DNA from: Protonemura montana
Lineage: Eukaryota > Arthropoda > Insecta > Plecoptera > Nemouridae
Length of the DNA stretch: 64,000 bases
Direction: 5' to 3'
Assembly: GCA_947568835.1 (NCBI GenBank)
Contig: OX387609.1
Location: 3,972,001 to 4,036,000, forward strand
The translations under genes were made by a program, and so were the position numbers. Below are positions 10,419-22,113 of the stretch, piece after piece. How positions within the stretch are numbered: the stretch's first letter is position 1; each line of letters begins with the position of its first letter. Under the pieces are notes generated by a model. It saw nothing but the letters and a program-made list of their open reading frames with translations, was not told the origin of the DNA and did no database searches.

Positions 10419-13400
10419 ATGATCGACACAGTAGAACTGGCTTCAACGCTAAACGCCACAGGCTCAGATGTAACCGGTAAAGATGTCGACCATTCAGATA
10501 TCTACGTTCCTCGGACATTGATAAAGACAACCGCGATGAAACCAAGTCTCCTGCATAGTTCCGTTCTCACAGAGAGTGTCACCGTGGTACACTCCAGCAA
10601 GAGGGACATTCCGTCGATTTTACTCTCAACAGGGACGCCGTTCAATACGTCACGTATCCACGATCTTCTGGGCAAATTGAAGAGCTCCAGATCGCCATTC
10701 TATCCGTCAAAGATCGAGAAGTCCTTCTTCGAGCTGAGCGAAACGCTCGAGCTCGGCGGTTGTTCATTCAGTGGCATCGGTCTGCGTTTCAGTTCAGACG
10801 ATAAAGTCCTCGGAATTCGTGTCCGCTCGCGCAGAAACGGTGCGAGTAAATCGCCCCGCTGGTGTCTGCTGTTGTCCGATAGAGTGAAGCCCCAGGACAT
10901 CGCCGTCCTGTCGCAATTCAACGAGTCGAAGCACTACTTCAAGGTCGACGACGACGGCAAGATCAGATGGACAAAGTCGGACGGCGACATGGAGGTAGTG
11001 CGATCGTATCTCGACGACGGCGACGGCGAGACCGTGCAAGTTGACAAGGTGACCGACCTCGACGAAAAGGTGGCGTTGGTCTGTGCCGAACCGGGCGCTG
11101 GGAAGTCGACCCTCGTGAAACACGTTGCCGAGCAGGCTAACAGCGATTTCACAAAAATGATGGTCGTCTTGGTTACGCTTAACGAGCACGCTCGATTGTT
11201 TGAAGACGGCACGTACAAAGATCCGGTGGAGTTTTTGGCATCGGTGGTAAGATCTCGAAAGACGGGCAAAAATTCGCCGATCAAAGTGGCCTTAGATTCT
11301 GGCAATCTAATCGTGATTTTAGACGGATTTGACCAGGTGGCAGCACAGCACGTCAAACAATGCTGCACTTTAATGACAAGCCTTCTTGAAACAAACGTCA
11401 AAAGCTTGTGGATCACCACTAGGCTGTGTAAGCGGCGCTATCTGGAAGATCATCTTTCAGTGCTCGCAATGACGCTCGATGATTTCAACATGGCCGACCA
11501 GACGTCGTTGTTAAAACAAAGTTGGAACAGTGTCCCACTTGATGACAAGGTGGATGACGTCATTGCGCAGCTATTGAAAATGACGTCACAGGGAATTAGC
11601 GCACGTGAGCGAGACATAGCCGGAAGGGCTCTCCAGACTCGCATGCTGGCAGATGTCTTCGCTGGCCACGTGACCGGCACGCCACTTGGATACAAAATGG
11701 TGGACAAAATTGACTTGATCTACCTGTTTGAGAGCTTCTTTGCGCAGAAGCGAGACGATTTTCTCCAAGAAAAGGTCCAGTTGAGCCCGGCTAGCGGCCA
11801 CTACGACGTAATACGCATGCGTAACGGTGCGGCTTGTGACAAGAACCTGGAGCATGCGGCCCTCTGGATCGTGTTGGGCGACACGGACCTCAAGGACTTG
11901 CGACCGCGCACGCAAAGACAAAAGCAAGACGACTTTTACGAGGCCGTGAAAGGCGGTCAAGACACGACGGGTATCGTCAGCGATGTCATCGACGGCACGC
12001 CGCACTTTGCTCACGCTACTTTCGCTGAGTTCTTCGCTGCGCAGTGGTTCGTAAAGCGGCGTGCGCAGAACCCACTGTTCCTGAAGAACGTTTGGTTCGC
12101 GCAGCGGTTCGCGCCGGTGCGCAGCTTTCTTGACCGGCTGCTCGCACGCGGCTGCGCACTGCACGTGGCTGCTCTAAACGCAGACCTCGAGGAAGTGCGT
12201 GCGTTGCTAAGAGACGGCATGCACGTCAATGACAGGGACCTTGGAGGTCGGACGGCGCTCCACTTGGCGGCTGGCTTGGGGGTCAGTGAAGATCGTGAGG
12301 AAAACGGCCGTCGTGTTGCGATCCTAAACGCCCTCATTCGGCACACCAGCGATTTCCAACAAGAAGACGAGATACTGAACGGCTCGCCATTGCGCTATGC
12401 CGACCTTGCGCAGGCGTGGACAGCGATCGACGCGCTCTTAGCGTGCTCCGGCGACACCAAAAACCTCGGCACGACCACTGTTAGTGTCAACAACCGCGAA
12501 ATGATCGAATACGCAGTGATCCACGACTTGGACAGGTTGATGCACTTCTGTTTGACCATGGGCTTTGCGCTAAGGGAGGCTTTGGAAGATGGCTCACGGT
12601 TGCTGCCGCTGGCGTGCGAACACGGCAGCGTCCGCGTGGCTGCGCTGTTAATTGCAAATGGTGCTCAAATTGAAAAGACCCGCTTCGAGGTCGAGTCACC
12701 GCTGCACATCGCGTGCAAAAATGGGCACCTGCCGGTCGTGAGACTGCTTCGTGATGCCCATTGTGCGGCATTGGACAGCAGGGATAGAACGCCGCTTCAT
12801 TGGGCGGCGATCGAAGGTCATCTGGACGTTGTGAAGACGTTAGTTGGTGGGATACCGGATGGGGAAATCAGAAAAAACTACTTGGACATGACGGATAAAG
12901 ATGGCTGGTCCGCTCTGCGTCATGCCGTGTCCGAAGGGTATCCTGGTGTCTTAAGATACATTCTGAAAGAGGGCGGTGACGCAGGGTGCATAGATGACCT
13001 TGTTCATCTTGCCATATGCAACAACAGGGGCGATGCAGGTGTTGTTAGGATTTTACTCAAGGCATTTCCAGAGACTCTGAATGTGGCAAAGGGAAAGGGG
13101 TCCTCCTTGCTGTTGGTAGCAGCCGAGAAGTGCGAAAACGCGGACATAGTGAAAACTCTGCTGGACACGGCGTCCTCCAAAGACAGAACCGATTGGGCGA
13201 ACTTTGGAGACGTGACCGGAAACACTCCCGTTCATCTGGCGTCCAAGGCGGGTGTCTTCGAATCGGTAGTACACATTTTAAAACGAGGCGGGAAAGTTAC
13301 CACGGCCAACTATTACGGGCGAACGCCGTTGATGGAAGCTAGTCTAGCCGGCAGTGTCAACATTGTCAAGCTTTTGTTGACGTACGTCAGCAAGGAAGGC

Positions 13401-14000
13401 GTCAGCAAGTTTGCGTACATCGATAAGAAGGACAAGAACGACAAGACGGCTCTGCAGTACGCCGCAATGGAAGGGCAACCGGAAGTGGTGGAACATCTGC
13501 TGAAGGAGCAAGCACAAAAGGGTAATTTCACAAAGTTGTTAAATCTTGCAGTTCAAAGCGTGAAAGCCAATCCTAATGTCATCGACATTTTACTGAATTC
13601 GATTCCGGTTGACGAAAGAGCTGATTGTGTGAATGCTACTGACGAGCTCGGGAACTCAGCTGTGCATTGGGGAGCGATGCACAAGAGCGTTGAGATTGTC
13701 GAACACTTGCTCGGCGCTGGTGGTAAGGTGTCTGTCGTGAACAAGAACAAGCATACGCCGTTGATGCTAGCCGCAATCGGTGGCAACAAGTTTGTAGTCA
13801 AACATATCTTGAACAGTTTCGACGGGGACAAGGAGGCGATGGGATTGGCCGAGTTTGTTGCTTTGAAGGATAAAGATGGTGCGACGGCGTTGGATTTGGC
13901 TTGCAAGATGACCGCTAGAACGCAGGGTGGTATAAGTGTGCGGTCGAGTGCGAGCGCCGTCGTGGGTTACCTCAAGGCGGCTGTGCTGGAACAACGCTAA
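10419..14000 (+). CDS. NACHT-ankyrin repeat protein (STAND NTPase)
   Basis: A 1,193-aa intact ORF. Residues 1-215 form a unique N-terminus that I do not recognise. A NACHT/STAND ATPase follows: P-loop AEPGAGKST (about 223-231, with Ala where the first Gly is usual), Walker B region LIVILDGFDQ (Asp302 and Asp305), sensor-like ITTRL (Arg335), and the family block FAHATFAEFFAAQWF (about 530-544). From about 577 to the end are many ankyrin repeats, with units such as SPLHIACKNGHLPVVRLL and TPLHWAAIEGHLDVVKTL; I estimate 13-15, some degenerate. There is no transmembrane segment. The acceptor TTCTTATTACAG ends at 10410, eight bases before the ATG. A possible donor at 10362 would make a 49-nt intron, so a 5' exon may extend the N-terminus. 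GC content is far above the flanks but like the UGGT exons, so this alone does not suggest transfer. Related proteins are usually innate-immunity or signalling ATPases; the ligand is unknown. Confidence 0.9.
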   Translation: MIDTVELASTLNATGSDVTGKDVDHSDIYVPRTLIKTTAMKPSLLHSSVLTESVTVVHSSKRDIPSILLSTGTPFNTSRIHDLLGKLKSSRSPFYPSKIEKSFFELSETLELGGCSFSGIGLRFSSDDKVLGIRVRSRRNGASKSPRWCLLLSDRVKPQDIAVLSQFNESKHYFKVDDDGKIRWTKSDGDMEVVRSYLDDGDGETVQVDKVTDLDEKVALVCAEPGAGKSTLVKHVAEQANSDFTKMMVVLVTLNEHARLFEDGTYKDPVEFLASVVRSRKTGKNSPIKVALDSGNLIVILDGFDQVAAQHVKQCCTLMTSLLETNVKSLWITTRLCKRRYLEDHLSVLAMTLDDFNMADQTSLLKQSWNSVPLDDKVDDVIAQLLKMTSQGISARERDIAGRALQTRMLADVFAGHVTGTPLGYKMVDKIDLIYLFESFFAQKRDDFLQEKVQLSPASGHYDVIRMRNGAACDKNLEHAALWIVLGDTDLKDLRPRTQRQKQDDFYEAVKGGQDTTGIVSDVIDGTPHFAHATFAEFFAAQWFVKRRAQNPLFLKNVWFAQRFAPVRSFLDRLLARGCALHVAALNADLEEVRALLRDGMHVNDRDLGGRTALHLAAGLGVSEDREENGRRVAILNALIRHTSDFQQEDEILNGSPLRYADLAQAWTAIDALLACSGDTKNLGTTTVSVNNREMIEYAVIHDLDRLMHFCLTMGFALREALEDGSRLLPLACEHGSVRVAALLIANGAQIEKTRFEVESPLHIACKNGHLPVVRLLRDAHCAALDSRDRTPLHWAAIEGHLDVVKTLVGGIPDGEIRKNYLDMTDKDGWSALRHAVSEGYPGVLRYILKEGGDAGCIDDLVHLAICNNRGDAGVVRILLKAFPETLNVAKGKGSSLLLVAAEKCENADIVKTLLDTASSKDRTDWANFGDVTGNTPVHLASKAGVFESVVHILKRGGKVTTANYYGRTPLMEASLAGSVNIVKLLLTYVSKEGVSKFAYIDKKDKNDKTALQYAAMEGQPEVVEHLLKEQAQKGNFTKLLNLAVQSVKANPNVIDILLNSIPVDERADCVNATDELGNSAVHWGAMHKSVEIVEHLLGAGGKVSVVNKNKHTPLMLAAIGGNKFVVKHILNSFDGDKEAMGLAEFVALKDKDGATALDLACKMTARTQGGISVRSSASAVVGYLKAAVLEQR

Positions 14001-14040
14001 GGTTTGCTTTTCTGAAATTAACGCGTTATTTTGTAACAGA

Positions 14041-14046
14041 AATAAA
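14041..14046 (+). promoter_or_regulatory. Polyadenylation signal of the NACHT-ankyrin gene
   Basis: AATAAA begins 41 bases after the stop codon, with A-rich overlapping copies just downstream. It fits a compact gene with a very short 3' UTR. Confidence 0.55.
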
Positions 14047-14058
14047 AAATAAAAAATA

Positions 14059-14954
14059 TTTATTAGGTAAACGTTAAGTTAAAAAAAAACTGTATAAAAG
14101 AGAAAATGAAATTGTTTGTGAATAATTTACTTGTATTGCTATGCAGGGTAACACACCATGTTTTGCGGCATTTCAGCTTCAAGACAAAAGCTAACTTATT
14201 TTTAGAGTGCCCTGCACCTTCCACCTCATTGTGCTTCGAATGCGTATTAATTCCAGTTTCACAGTGGGCCGTTAAATGTCTAATCGTCCATTAATTTGTT
14301 ATTTTATTAGCAACAGCCAATCAGTAGATGTGTTTTGTTCGTTATTGGTCTGTTAATAAATTAACGGAGCACTGAAAAACCGGCCCTTAGTATATGAGAA
14401 TGAGTTTTCAACTAGTCTGAACCTCGTTGTCACAACAAAAGTTGTCGTCGGTCAAGAAGGGAGTCACCGCCATTTCGAATGTATTTGTATTTGTATTTAT
14501 TTTCCTTTGTTTTGCTTACAATGAAGGTGTCGTCTACTCGGGGACAGAGGTGAGCCTATGGGATCTCCCTAGTCCCTCCACTTGTTCGTAGAACTGGCCC
14601 TCTTAAAGATTGAACAGATTTTTTCTCTTTTCCAATTTTCTCTGCCGTTCAGCTTTGAAAATGACACAGAGAACAATAATAATGACCATGAATCAAACTG
14701 GGGAAGTGAAGTTGCAAGAAAATGACGATGTTCGTCTCAAACTCAATTAATCTTAAACCAGTTTTCTGATATGTTTATTTTGTTGCGGTTTAATTCCCTT
14801 TGTTAGACATTGATTCTTGCTAAACAAATCAATATTTCCCATTGTCTTGGTCTTTCTGCTACCTCGTTTTAATTTTTAATTTCATACATTTTTTTGGAAA
14901 CCATTTCCCATAACTATTCCGTAAAAAAATAATAAAACAATACTCCTGTATCTT
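14059..14954. other. Intergenic DNA
   Basis: No supported gene. The stretch at about 14465-14600 has a 'tttgtatttgtattta' end next to GC-richer sequence and may be a minus-strand LINE 3' end. Confidence 0.35.
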
Positions 14955-15055
14955 TTAAGAAAAACTATTTGAATTGGGTTTTGAATGCTAAGTAAAGGAC
15001 AACATAATTTCCCGACGTTTCGTAACATATACTAGTTACATGTACTAGTTTCATT
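14955..15055 (-). mobile_element. Hammerhead-like / Penelope-like repeat, copy a
   Basis: On the minus strand the core reads GTAAC, an 8-nt loop, GTTAC, then GAAACGTCGGGAAATT. It continues through CCTTTACTTAGCATTCAAAA and ends in AAATAGTTTTTCTTAA. The same arrangement occurs at 28135-28255, 33950-34090 and 52629-52765. GTAAC/GTTAC forms a 5-bp stem directly before GAAA, as stem II does in hammerhead ribozymes. The CTGATGA box is not conserved in this copy. Confidence 0.55.
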
Positions 15056-16142
15056 GTTTCATTGTAATTCATTGATTTTGAAAATTTCATTAATTGAAAA
15101 TTAAAAAGTGAATTTTTGGCATTCCCAGCACTTGCTAGTGCCTAGTTAAAAATTGAAGACAGCTCTGTAGTCATGCGTAGTCACGTGCGAACTAAAATGG
15201 TATTTCAAATATAATAATAATAATAATAATAATCATAGAGATTCAAGGAAAAAACCTCCGCTAAAAGTTACTTTGCAGCCAGGTTTAACCTTTTCATTAG
15301 CAGAGCAATCCCGGAGATGGTCACGGTGAGACGGTCATGGAAGATTTTGTTGAATTTACATGGAGTCCGAGATTAACCACTTTGTATAATAAAAGATAAC
15401 TCATATTCAAAAGTCAGGTGACCCTGTCAGACAACTCTTTTAAACCAAATTTTGTGATATGTGAAATCTATAAAAGTATGCAATAGTATAATTATTATTC
15501 TATATTCTATATTATATTATTATTATTGATATCACAATACATTTTTGAGATTGGTCCAGCACCTTGTTTTAATTAATAAGACTCTTTTAAATTTGAAATA
15601 CTGGTTGACCTCTGCAGTTTTCAATTACATCAGCAATTCGTGCATTTTTAATTACTTAAAAATACTTATATGTTCTTTATAAACAAAATCAGAAAGAAGC
15701 AGCTGAACTAGAAGATTTATTTTTGTGAATTATTGTATTTTTGTCCGCGCATATTTTGAAGCCATGTATTGCCATCAAAAAATGCATGCATGTAGTGATT
15801 TACACTCATTTCCTTCCGCTTATTTCAAATTAAAATTATATTATCTGACGACTCAAATGCTTACCTTAAAATAATATGACAATTAATTAAATTTTATTCT
15901 CTGTTGGAAAAATGCGTAAAATAGAAACGAAATGTGGGAAAGTTTTTTTTAATTAATTTATTTTATTTTATTTTGAAAAATATGTTGAAATCATCCATTC
16001 ATCAATTTTATCTGGATGGATAAGATCATTTAATTTGAATTCAACGCTTAAAATGAGGACAATAGGTATTTTCGATGAATTTACTTTCGTATTATTTCAG
16101 GAATATATATATACAAGATTTTGTTGCGTTCGGCGATGGCAA
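15056..16142. other. AT-rich intergenic DNA
   Basis: Simple (AAT)n tracts near 15212-15234. No gene seen. Confidence 0.4.
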
Positions 16143-16338
16143 GAAATCGCACATATTTTTGTACACCAAATTAAGATTCAATTTGTTAGATGAAATCGCA
16201 CATATTTTTGTACACCAAATTAAGATTCAATTTGTTAGATGAAATCGCACATATTTTTGTACACCAAATTAAGATTCAATTTGTTAGATGAAATCGCACA
16301 TATTTTTGTACACCAAATTAAGATTCAATTTGTTATGA
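16143..16338. repeat. 49-bp tandem repeat, 4 copies
   Basis: GAAATCGCACATATTTTTGT begins at 16143, 16192, 16241 and 16290, and a partial fifth start (ATGAAATCGAGG) follows. Copies are essentially identical, so the expansion is recent. An ORF running through it is a by-product. Confidence 0.9.
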
Positions 16339-17379
16339 AATCGAGGAATTTTTTGGATAAAGTTTGTTGTCAGTGTGTACGTGAAATCAGAATCTGTTTT
16401 AGTGAAACAATTGCATTCAAGTGATTGTCCGAATCTTTACATTTATGCTAATAATTTTGACCTAAATTTTGAAAAGACGAAACGAAACACAATTATTTTG
16501 TGTTCAAAGCGTTTTCGAGGTAAATATAAATAACACGTTTCATAAACTTCAATTTGACAAATGGCACTCGAAAGGTTTAAGAAACATCGAAGAATATGTT
16601 AAAGAAATAACTGCAGACAGAATGCAAAGAAACAGTGAAGACATTCAAATGGTAATGAAAATACATTAACAAATATTTCGTTATAATTTAAAATTAATGC
16701 CTTTGCTAATATCAAACAAGACAAAAATTTGTTCGAGTTAAAAATAAACAAGCAAAAGTCAATATGCATTTGACAAATTGGAAGGAAGCTAGAAAAGGAA
16801 TTAACCTGAAATCATGTTTTCACATTCAATACGAATGGATTTTCTTTTACAAAAACAGCTGGGTTTGTACAAAAAGAAACAAGAAATTGCCATTTAAATG
16901 CAAATGACAAGAAAATTAAACTATTCTTCCCCAATCGCTCACGGTTGTAAGTTAGCAAAAGGACATTTTTAATCGTCAACTTTGACAAATTTGCAAACAA
17001 TCTTAATATTATAATTGTAAAATTAGTGAAAGAAATACGTCAAATGATGATAACACTACCGTAAGAATGGAATGGAAAATGATGAAGTTAATAAAAAACT
17101 TCAAATTTTGTACACACATTTATTAGTTTAAATTGAAACTAGCAAAAGCCAAAGACAAAAATATCTGAATAAACCTTATAACTTCATTTAATCTCACTAT
17201 TCAAGTCATTTTTTTTTATACTTCAACAAAGTTCAACAAAACCAAAAATCCTGCAACAACCCAAATTTGTTGAGATACAAAACGGGATTCAAGGAATGGA
17301 GACAAACGTTCTGTGTGCGAAGTAGAGAAAAAATGTAATTCTTAACTCTGTCAAAACACCGCTAATTCATAGCCACTCT
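16339..17379. other. AT-rich intergenic DNA
   Basis: No supported gene or repeat. Confidence 0.4.
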
Positions 17380-18250
17380 CATGTTCGAGCGGTGTTGCTC
17401 TCTGATTCATGAGACTGAAGTACCGTGTTCGAATCACGTCAGGGGAATGCTATGTTATATATATTTTTTTTAACTCTAGGCATTCGTCCATCAGCCGCAT
17501 AACCATCCAGGTTTCCCGACCTATGACCGGTATTAAATAATCAAGTACATTTGACATCCAACAGAATGCAAGGTCTGTATGGATACGTCTTATTACAACT
17601 GCCTAATCGTCCTGGGAGTTTTTTATCGCACAACGGGGTCCGATTGGCGTGTCCCCAGTCTGGCTCTATCGGCTGGCATTTTGCGTCAGAACGTAGCTAA
17701 TAGTGTAAGTCATAATGGCGCTGCTTGGAGTGGGGACCAAGTTTATCTCTTGCTTGCTGCGGGAGCGAATTATAGTCGGTTATACTATTTAAAAAAACTT
17801 TAAGATTGTATCACTGACTGCAAATGGGAATACCACCCTACTGCTGCTGAACGGTGCTGTAGATACTTAGTAGATAATTGACTACATTGTCCGGGTTTTC
17901 AAATATGAATGTTCAACTCACTGCACCAATTATGACCTTCTGCTTGGCACAACAGTAGCGTTGCTACATCGGTACATCTAAATCTATCGCGACTAGAGTT
18001 GAATCCGCTAGACGGCAAAGATTTTTACTGTTGGGAAACGACAGCTATCCGTGGTAGCTGTTGTCAGAAGACATCAGTGTACGAAAGTGCCAGTAAATGT
18101 ACGGGTGGTCGTGCGGTTTGAGGCTGTGACTTGCAAATCTACTATGCGACTGGAATCGAATCTCACTGCAGCAATCATAAACTTTTGCATTTTGTTAGGT
18201 GTATGATTTAGATTTCAGGCGTTCTACTAAAATCTTCGAGTTCATGTCTA
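17380..18250. other. Degenerate tRNA-like modules left of the tandem array
   Basis: A tRNA-like module lies on the + strand at about 17385-17450 (A-box-like TGTTCGAGCGGTG; B box GTGTTCGAATCAC) and another at about 18110-18185 (B-box-like GGAATCGAATCTC). Near 18255 the string ACGATATTTTCCGAGT matches the tandem array units. This suggests a decayed outer copy of the array. The ORF at 17579-17803 has no recognisable domain. Confidence 0.45.
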
Positions 18251-18454
18251 TTGCACCACGATATTTTCCGAGTTTTCTTTCTTTGTTACTCAGAGCAAAT
18301 ATTTAATATAGCACACTCATATCCAATATAATATCATTATATCCAATATCTTATATTATTAGATACTATTTTATTTAATATTTTATTAGAAACGATGTTT
18401 TAACCCTCCCTTCATAATATATATATATGATTGCCCTGTTAATGTATTTAAAAA

Positions 18455-18915
18455 TATAACACATTTTACATTAGGAATGATATACACGGCCACAACACCA
18501 GAAACTCCCAACTGATACACCTAGACAAGCACAGAACTGCTAAATTTGTAAATCAAGCTAGTGGTGCATACCCATTAATAATTAACAAGTTGCCAGAAAC
18601 TTAAAAAAAAATCGACTCGCAACCTATGTTTGAAAAAACGAATTTTTAAAAAGTTGACAAATGTACCAATGCACCGTTAATATGATTAATTTTGTATAAA
18701 TTAAATATTTCTGTATTTTTTACACAAGACTTACCCTTAGTTGTGACAAGCATTGTTTTTCTTTTTCTTTTTTTGTGATTTTGTTCTAGTATTTTATTGT
18801 AAATTGCTTCATATAATTTTGTCTGTTTTCTTGACTGATAAACTGTGTTATGCTCTAAGCCCTAAAACATAAAAAATGTTCTTTTTGTGGCAATAAATAA
18901 ATAAATAAAATAAAA
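18455..18915 (+). pseudogene. LINE 3' end (ORF2 C-terminus plus 3' UTR)
   Basis: The + frame from about 18458 reads NTFYIRNDIHGHNTRN, then HRTAKFVNQASGAYPLIINK and LPET, followed by a stop. This is the non-LTR tail pattern 'diH.yNTR...l...G..lyNkLP'. A frameshift beyond it recovers IDSQPMFEK, expected of the same tail. The insertion ends in (AATA)n around 18893-18910, a typical LINE 3' terminus. Confidence 0.65.
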
Positions 18916-19221
18916 TCTCCAACTTAATATCCGACAGATTGCGCTGGGGGTAACAGTGCCACTTAACACGATTGCATGTTCAGTGAAACATTTACAGACA
19001 AGAGAACTTGGGGGCCCTGAGAATAGTCAACGCAGATCGCAGTCGGCCCGTAATGCTTCCATCATCGTGATTAATGGTGCATGGAAGCCAATATTCATGG
19101 AGTGGCGAAGCACCGCAGCGCCGCTTGGTGCATCTTTGCAGGGGCAGGGCCTTGGGCTGTGACTGGAATTTTCCAATCGCTTGACGGCGCTAAGAAATTT
19201 GAACATGCTACTAATAAGTAA

Positions 19222-19518
19222 GAAAAAAAAAGGACAATTCGACGGGGATCGAACGCAAGCCGTGCCGCACCGCATATGCAAGCTTTAACCGCTTGACCAC
19301 GAAAGAAAGTGATTCGTACGGAAGTTTTTTTGTAAACATAAATTGCTAAACTATCAATAAGACAAGCACCTTGATAATAAGCAGCGACATTGGTTAATTC
19401 GGGTGAGTTGAGTGGGTGTATTTCCCTCACTTACAAACTGTAGAGCGTAGCTCTGTGGCAAGCGCTGTGCTTCGTGTCGCGGAGGTATAGCGTTCGATTA
19501 CCGGCGTAAGTGCTTTTT
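19222..19518. ncRNA. Divergent tRNA-like Pol III pair 1
   Basis: Minus module 19222-19305: A box TGGTCAAGCGGTTAAAGC, B box GCGTTCGATCCCC, then a T-run (the A-run at 19222-19231). Plus module 19443-19518: A box TAGCTCTGTGGCAAGCGC, B box GCGTTCGATTACC, then TTTTT. Neither folds into a full cloverleaf by eye (acceptor and T stems mismatch), so I call them tRNA-derived transcription units, not tRNA genes. Confidence 0.5.
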
Positions 19519-19907
19519 GGTTTCTTACCATCGAACTAGGTAACACATGACCAAATATGAAAAATTATTACAAGTCCAGAGTGAAGTACCAATTTCGGCC
19601 AACAGGTGGCTCTGATGCTAGTTTTGTGCTTAACTCTAGTTCCAATGTTCCTATATACTTGATGCTAGACGTAGGAGCTGCACTCGGGGTATCGGTGGGG
19701 TTTGGGGTCGTGGCAAGTGCCCGCAAAATATATGCAATATATTGCATATATAAAATGCAAAATTACTGAAATGCAAAATTGCTGAGAAGGCCTCAATATT
19801 TGCAGCCTTGCTGGGGCAAGTTCTTCCTTTTTGGCGCTATGCGTGGAATTTTCCAATCGAATGACGGCGTTGAGATATTTCACAATACCACTTACTACGA
19901 AGAAAAT

Positions 19908-20216
19908 AAAAAAAAGCGAGGTCAACGGGGATCGAAGGCACGACCTGGCGAATCGCAATCGGATACCTTAACCGCATGATCAAGAGGGCAGGTGATTAGT
20001 AGAGCTTTTCTTTGTAAATATAATTGCTAAACTATGAAGAAGACAAGCATGTTGATGATTAAAAGAGATATTAGATAATTTGGGCAAGTATTATTTAGTC
20101 AGCAGTTTAGTTGGATAATTTCTCTCAATCATGGCCTGAATAGTGTAGCACAGCGGTAAGCCCTGTGCTTCGTGTCGTGGAGGTAATGCGTTCGTTTCCC
20201 GGCGCAGCTACTTTTT
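19908..20216. ncRNA. Divergent tRNA-like Pol III pair 2
   Basis: Minus module 19908-19985: A-box-like TGATCATGCGGTTAAGG, B box TTCGATCCCCG, then T-runs. Plus module 20146-20216: A box TAGCACAGCGGTAAGC, B-box-like GCGTTCGTTTCCC, then TTTTT at 20212-20216. Confidence 0.5.
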
Positions 20217-20420
20217 GGTTTCTAAGCATGAAACTAGGAAGCACTTGATCTAATATGAAAAAATATTACAAGTCCCGAGTGAAGTACCAATTTCTGCCAA
20301 CAGGTGGCTCTGATGCTAGTTTTGTGCTTAACTCTAGTTCCAATGTTCCTATATACTTGATGCTAGACGTAGGAGCTGCACACGGGGTATAGGTGGGGTT
20401 TGGGGTCGTGGGAACGGCCC

Positions 20421-20475
20421 GCAAAACTGGCGGGCGCGACTGGCGCGAAGCGCCAGGAGCACCCGGCAGTTTTGC
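20421..20475 (+). ncRNA. 55-nt GC-rich hairpin, unit copy 1
   Basis: The outer arms GCAAAACTG and CAGTTTTGC pair perfectly, extended by a GGG/CCC block with one mismatch. A symmetric internal loop (CGCGA/GAGCA) follows, then the inner stem CTGGCGC-GAA-GCGCCAG. The structure is present on either strand. It is one of the most conserved parts of the array unit and is GC-rich in an AT-rich setting. Function unknown. Confidence 0.6.
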
Positions 20476-21599
20476 TAGTGTCTAAACCATACGCCCAAAA
20501 ATATTGCAAAAGTGAAAGCCTCCGTGGTAAATCGAACGTGATTCGAACCCAGCTCATCACCAATCCTTTGCATGTGGTGTTTGATGTCTTCGATGCCTCG
20601 AACCGCATGTCCACGAAGGCATGTTCTTATCTTAGAATTTTTGAGGTTCATAAGTATCCTATCTCCAGATGATACTGGTGGATGTTGATTGTCGTACTGA
20701 AACGGTAAAATGGTTCCTACGTCGAATGGGTTCGATCCCAGTAGCGTATGAGTGAGACATTAGCCGAGCAGCGACATTACCAATGTGCCACGCAGACGGT
20801 CATGCATATCGGGGTTTGATGAATCTATTTTAATTTCATGTTTGAAAATCCGGCCCACTAGGCCGTTTCATGACATGGACTCGCCCCTTGTTTCGTTTGT
20901 TTAACAATCATTCTTTCAAAATTATTATTAACAGCATCGACGATTATTAGTCGTCCTCGCAAGAAAGACCTGGACCCGGTTACGATAAAGAGCACTGCAG
21001 AAGCCCGCAGCTACTTCAGCAGTTGGGCTTTTACCACACTTTGCCACGACCGACACCATAGGTGCAAGCAGAACGGCCTGACTGACAATACATGGCGCCC
21101 CCAATTAATCTTATTTGTAAAGTTTCACCGAACACGCAGTAGTGTTACGCACTGAAACCCCAGCGCCATCTGTTAGTTATTAAATGTACTACGATATTTT
21201 CCGAGTACTATATTTGTGTTCAATGTTTTTGTAAAAATCCAATATGAAATATTTAGGTCCAATAAAATATCCATTAATATCCAATAATATCGACAGATTG
21301 CGCTGGGGGTCACGGTACGACTTAACACGACTGCATGTTCGGTGAACCCTTACAAATAAGAGAACTGATTGGCTCTGTGATCAGACAAGGGAGTTAGACT
21401 GGCGTACCACCAGTCGGGCTGTTATGCTTACATCTTCATCCGAGTGATGAAAGTCCTTTTTCAGGAAGTGGCTGGGTGCCACGGCGAAGCTCGGAGGGAA
21501 GGGGGCCCAACATTTGCAGCTAAGAAGGAGCACGACTTTATTTCTCGGCGCTTTGACTGACATTTTCTAATCGCGTCATTCAGATAATTGACAATACGA

Positions 21600-21909
21600 A
21601 GAAAAAAAAAGGGACGTTAACGAGGATCGAACGCATGCCCTACAGAGCCGCATTCGGATGCGTTAACCGCATGACCAAGAGAGCAGGTGATTGGTAGAGC
21701 TTGTCTTTGTAAATATAATTGCTAAACTATGAAGAAGACAAGCATGTTGATAATTGGAAGAGATATTAGATAATTCGGGCGAGTATTATTTCGTAAGCAG
21801 TTTAGTTGGATAAATTCTCTCAATTAACCTGAATAGTGTAGCACAGCGGTAAGCCCTGTGCTTCGTGTCGTGGAGGTAATGCGTTCGTTTCCCGGCGCAG
21901 CAACTTTTT
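21600..21909. ncRNA. Divergent tRNA-like Pol III pair 3
   Basis: Minus module 21602-21681: TGGTCATGCGGTTAACGC, GCGTTCGATCCTC, then T9. Plus module 21839-21909: TAGCACAGCGGTAAGC, GCGTTCGTTTCCC, then TTTTT at 21905-21909. The spacer is nearly identical to those of pairs 4 and 5. Confidence 0.55.
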
Positions 21910-22113
21910 GGTTTCTAAGCATGAAACTAGGAAGCAGTTAATCTAATATGAAAAAATATTATAAGTCCCGAGTGTAGTACCAATTTCTGCCAACAGGTGG
22001 CTCTTAAGCTAGTTTTGTGCTTAACTCTAGTTCCAATGTTCCTATATACTTGATGCTAGACGTAGGAGCTGCACACGGGGTATAGGTGGGGTTTGGGGTC
22101 GTGGGAACGGCCC

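Noticed and set aside
10700-13994. Many 70-190-aa minus-strand ORFs
   Set aside because: All lie opposite the GC-rich NACHT-ankyrin gene, where stops are rare in all frames.
10419-14000. Horizontal transfer of the NACHT-ankyrin gene from a bacterium
   Set aside because: High GC and a single large exon look foreign at first, but UGGT exons have similar GC, and the gene has an acceptor before the ATG and AATAAA after the stop. NACHT-ankyrin proteins are also common in invertebrates.
17579-17803. 74-aa ORF with GAAWSGDQVYLLLAAGANYS
   Set aside because: It faintly resembles carbohydrate-binding or tail-fibre type sequences, but no motif is firm and the context is repeat-like.
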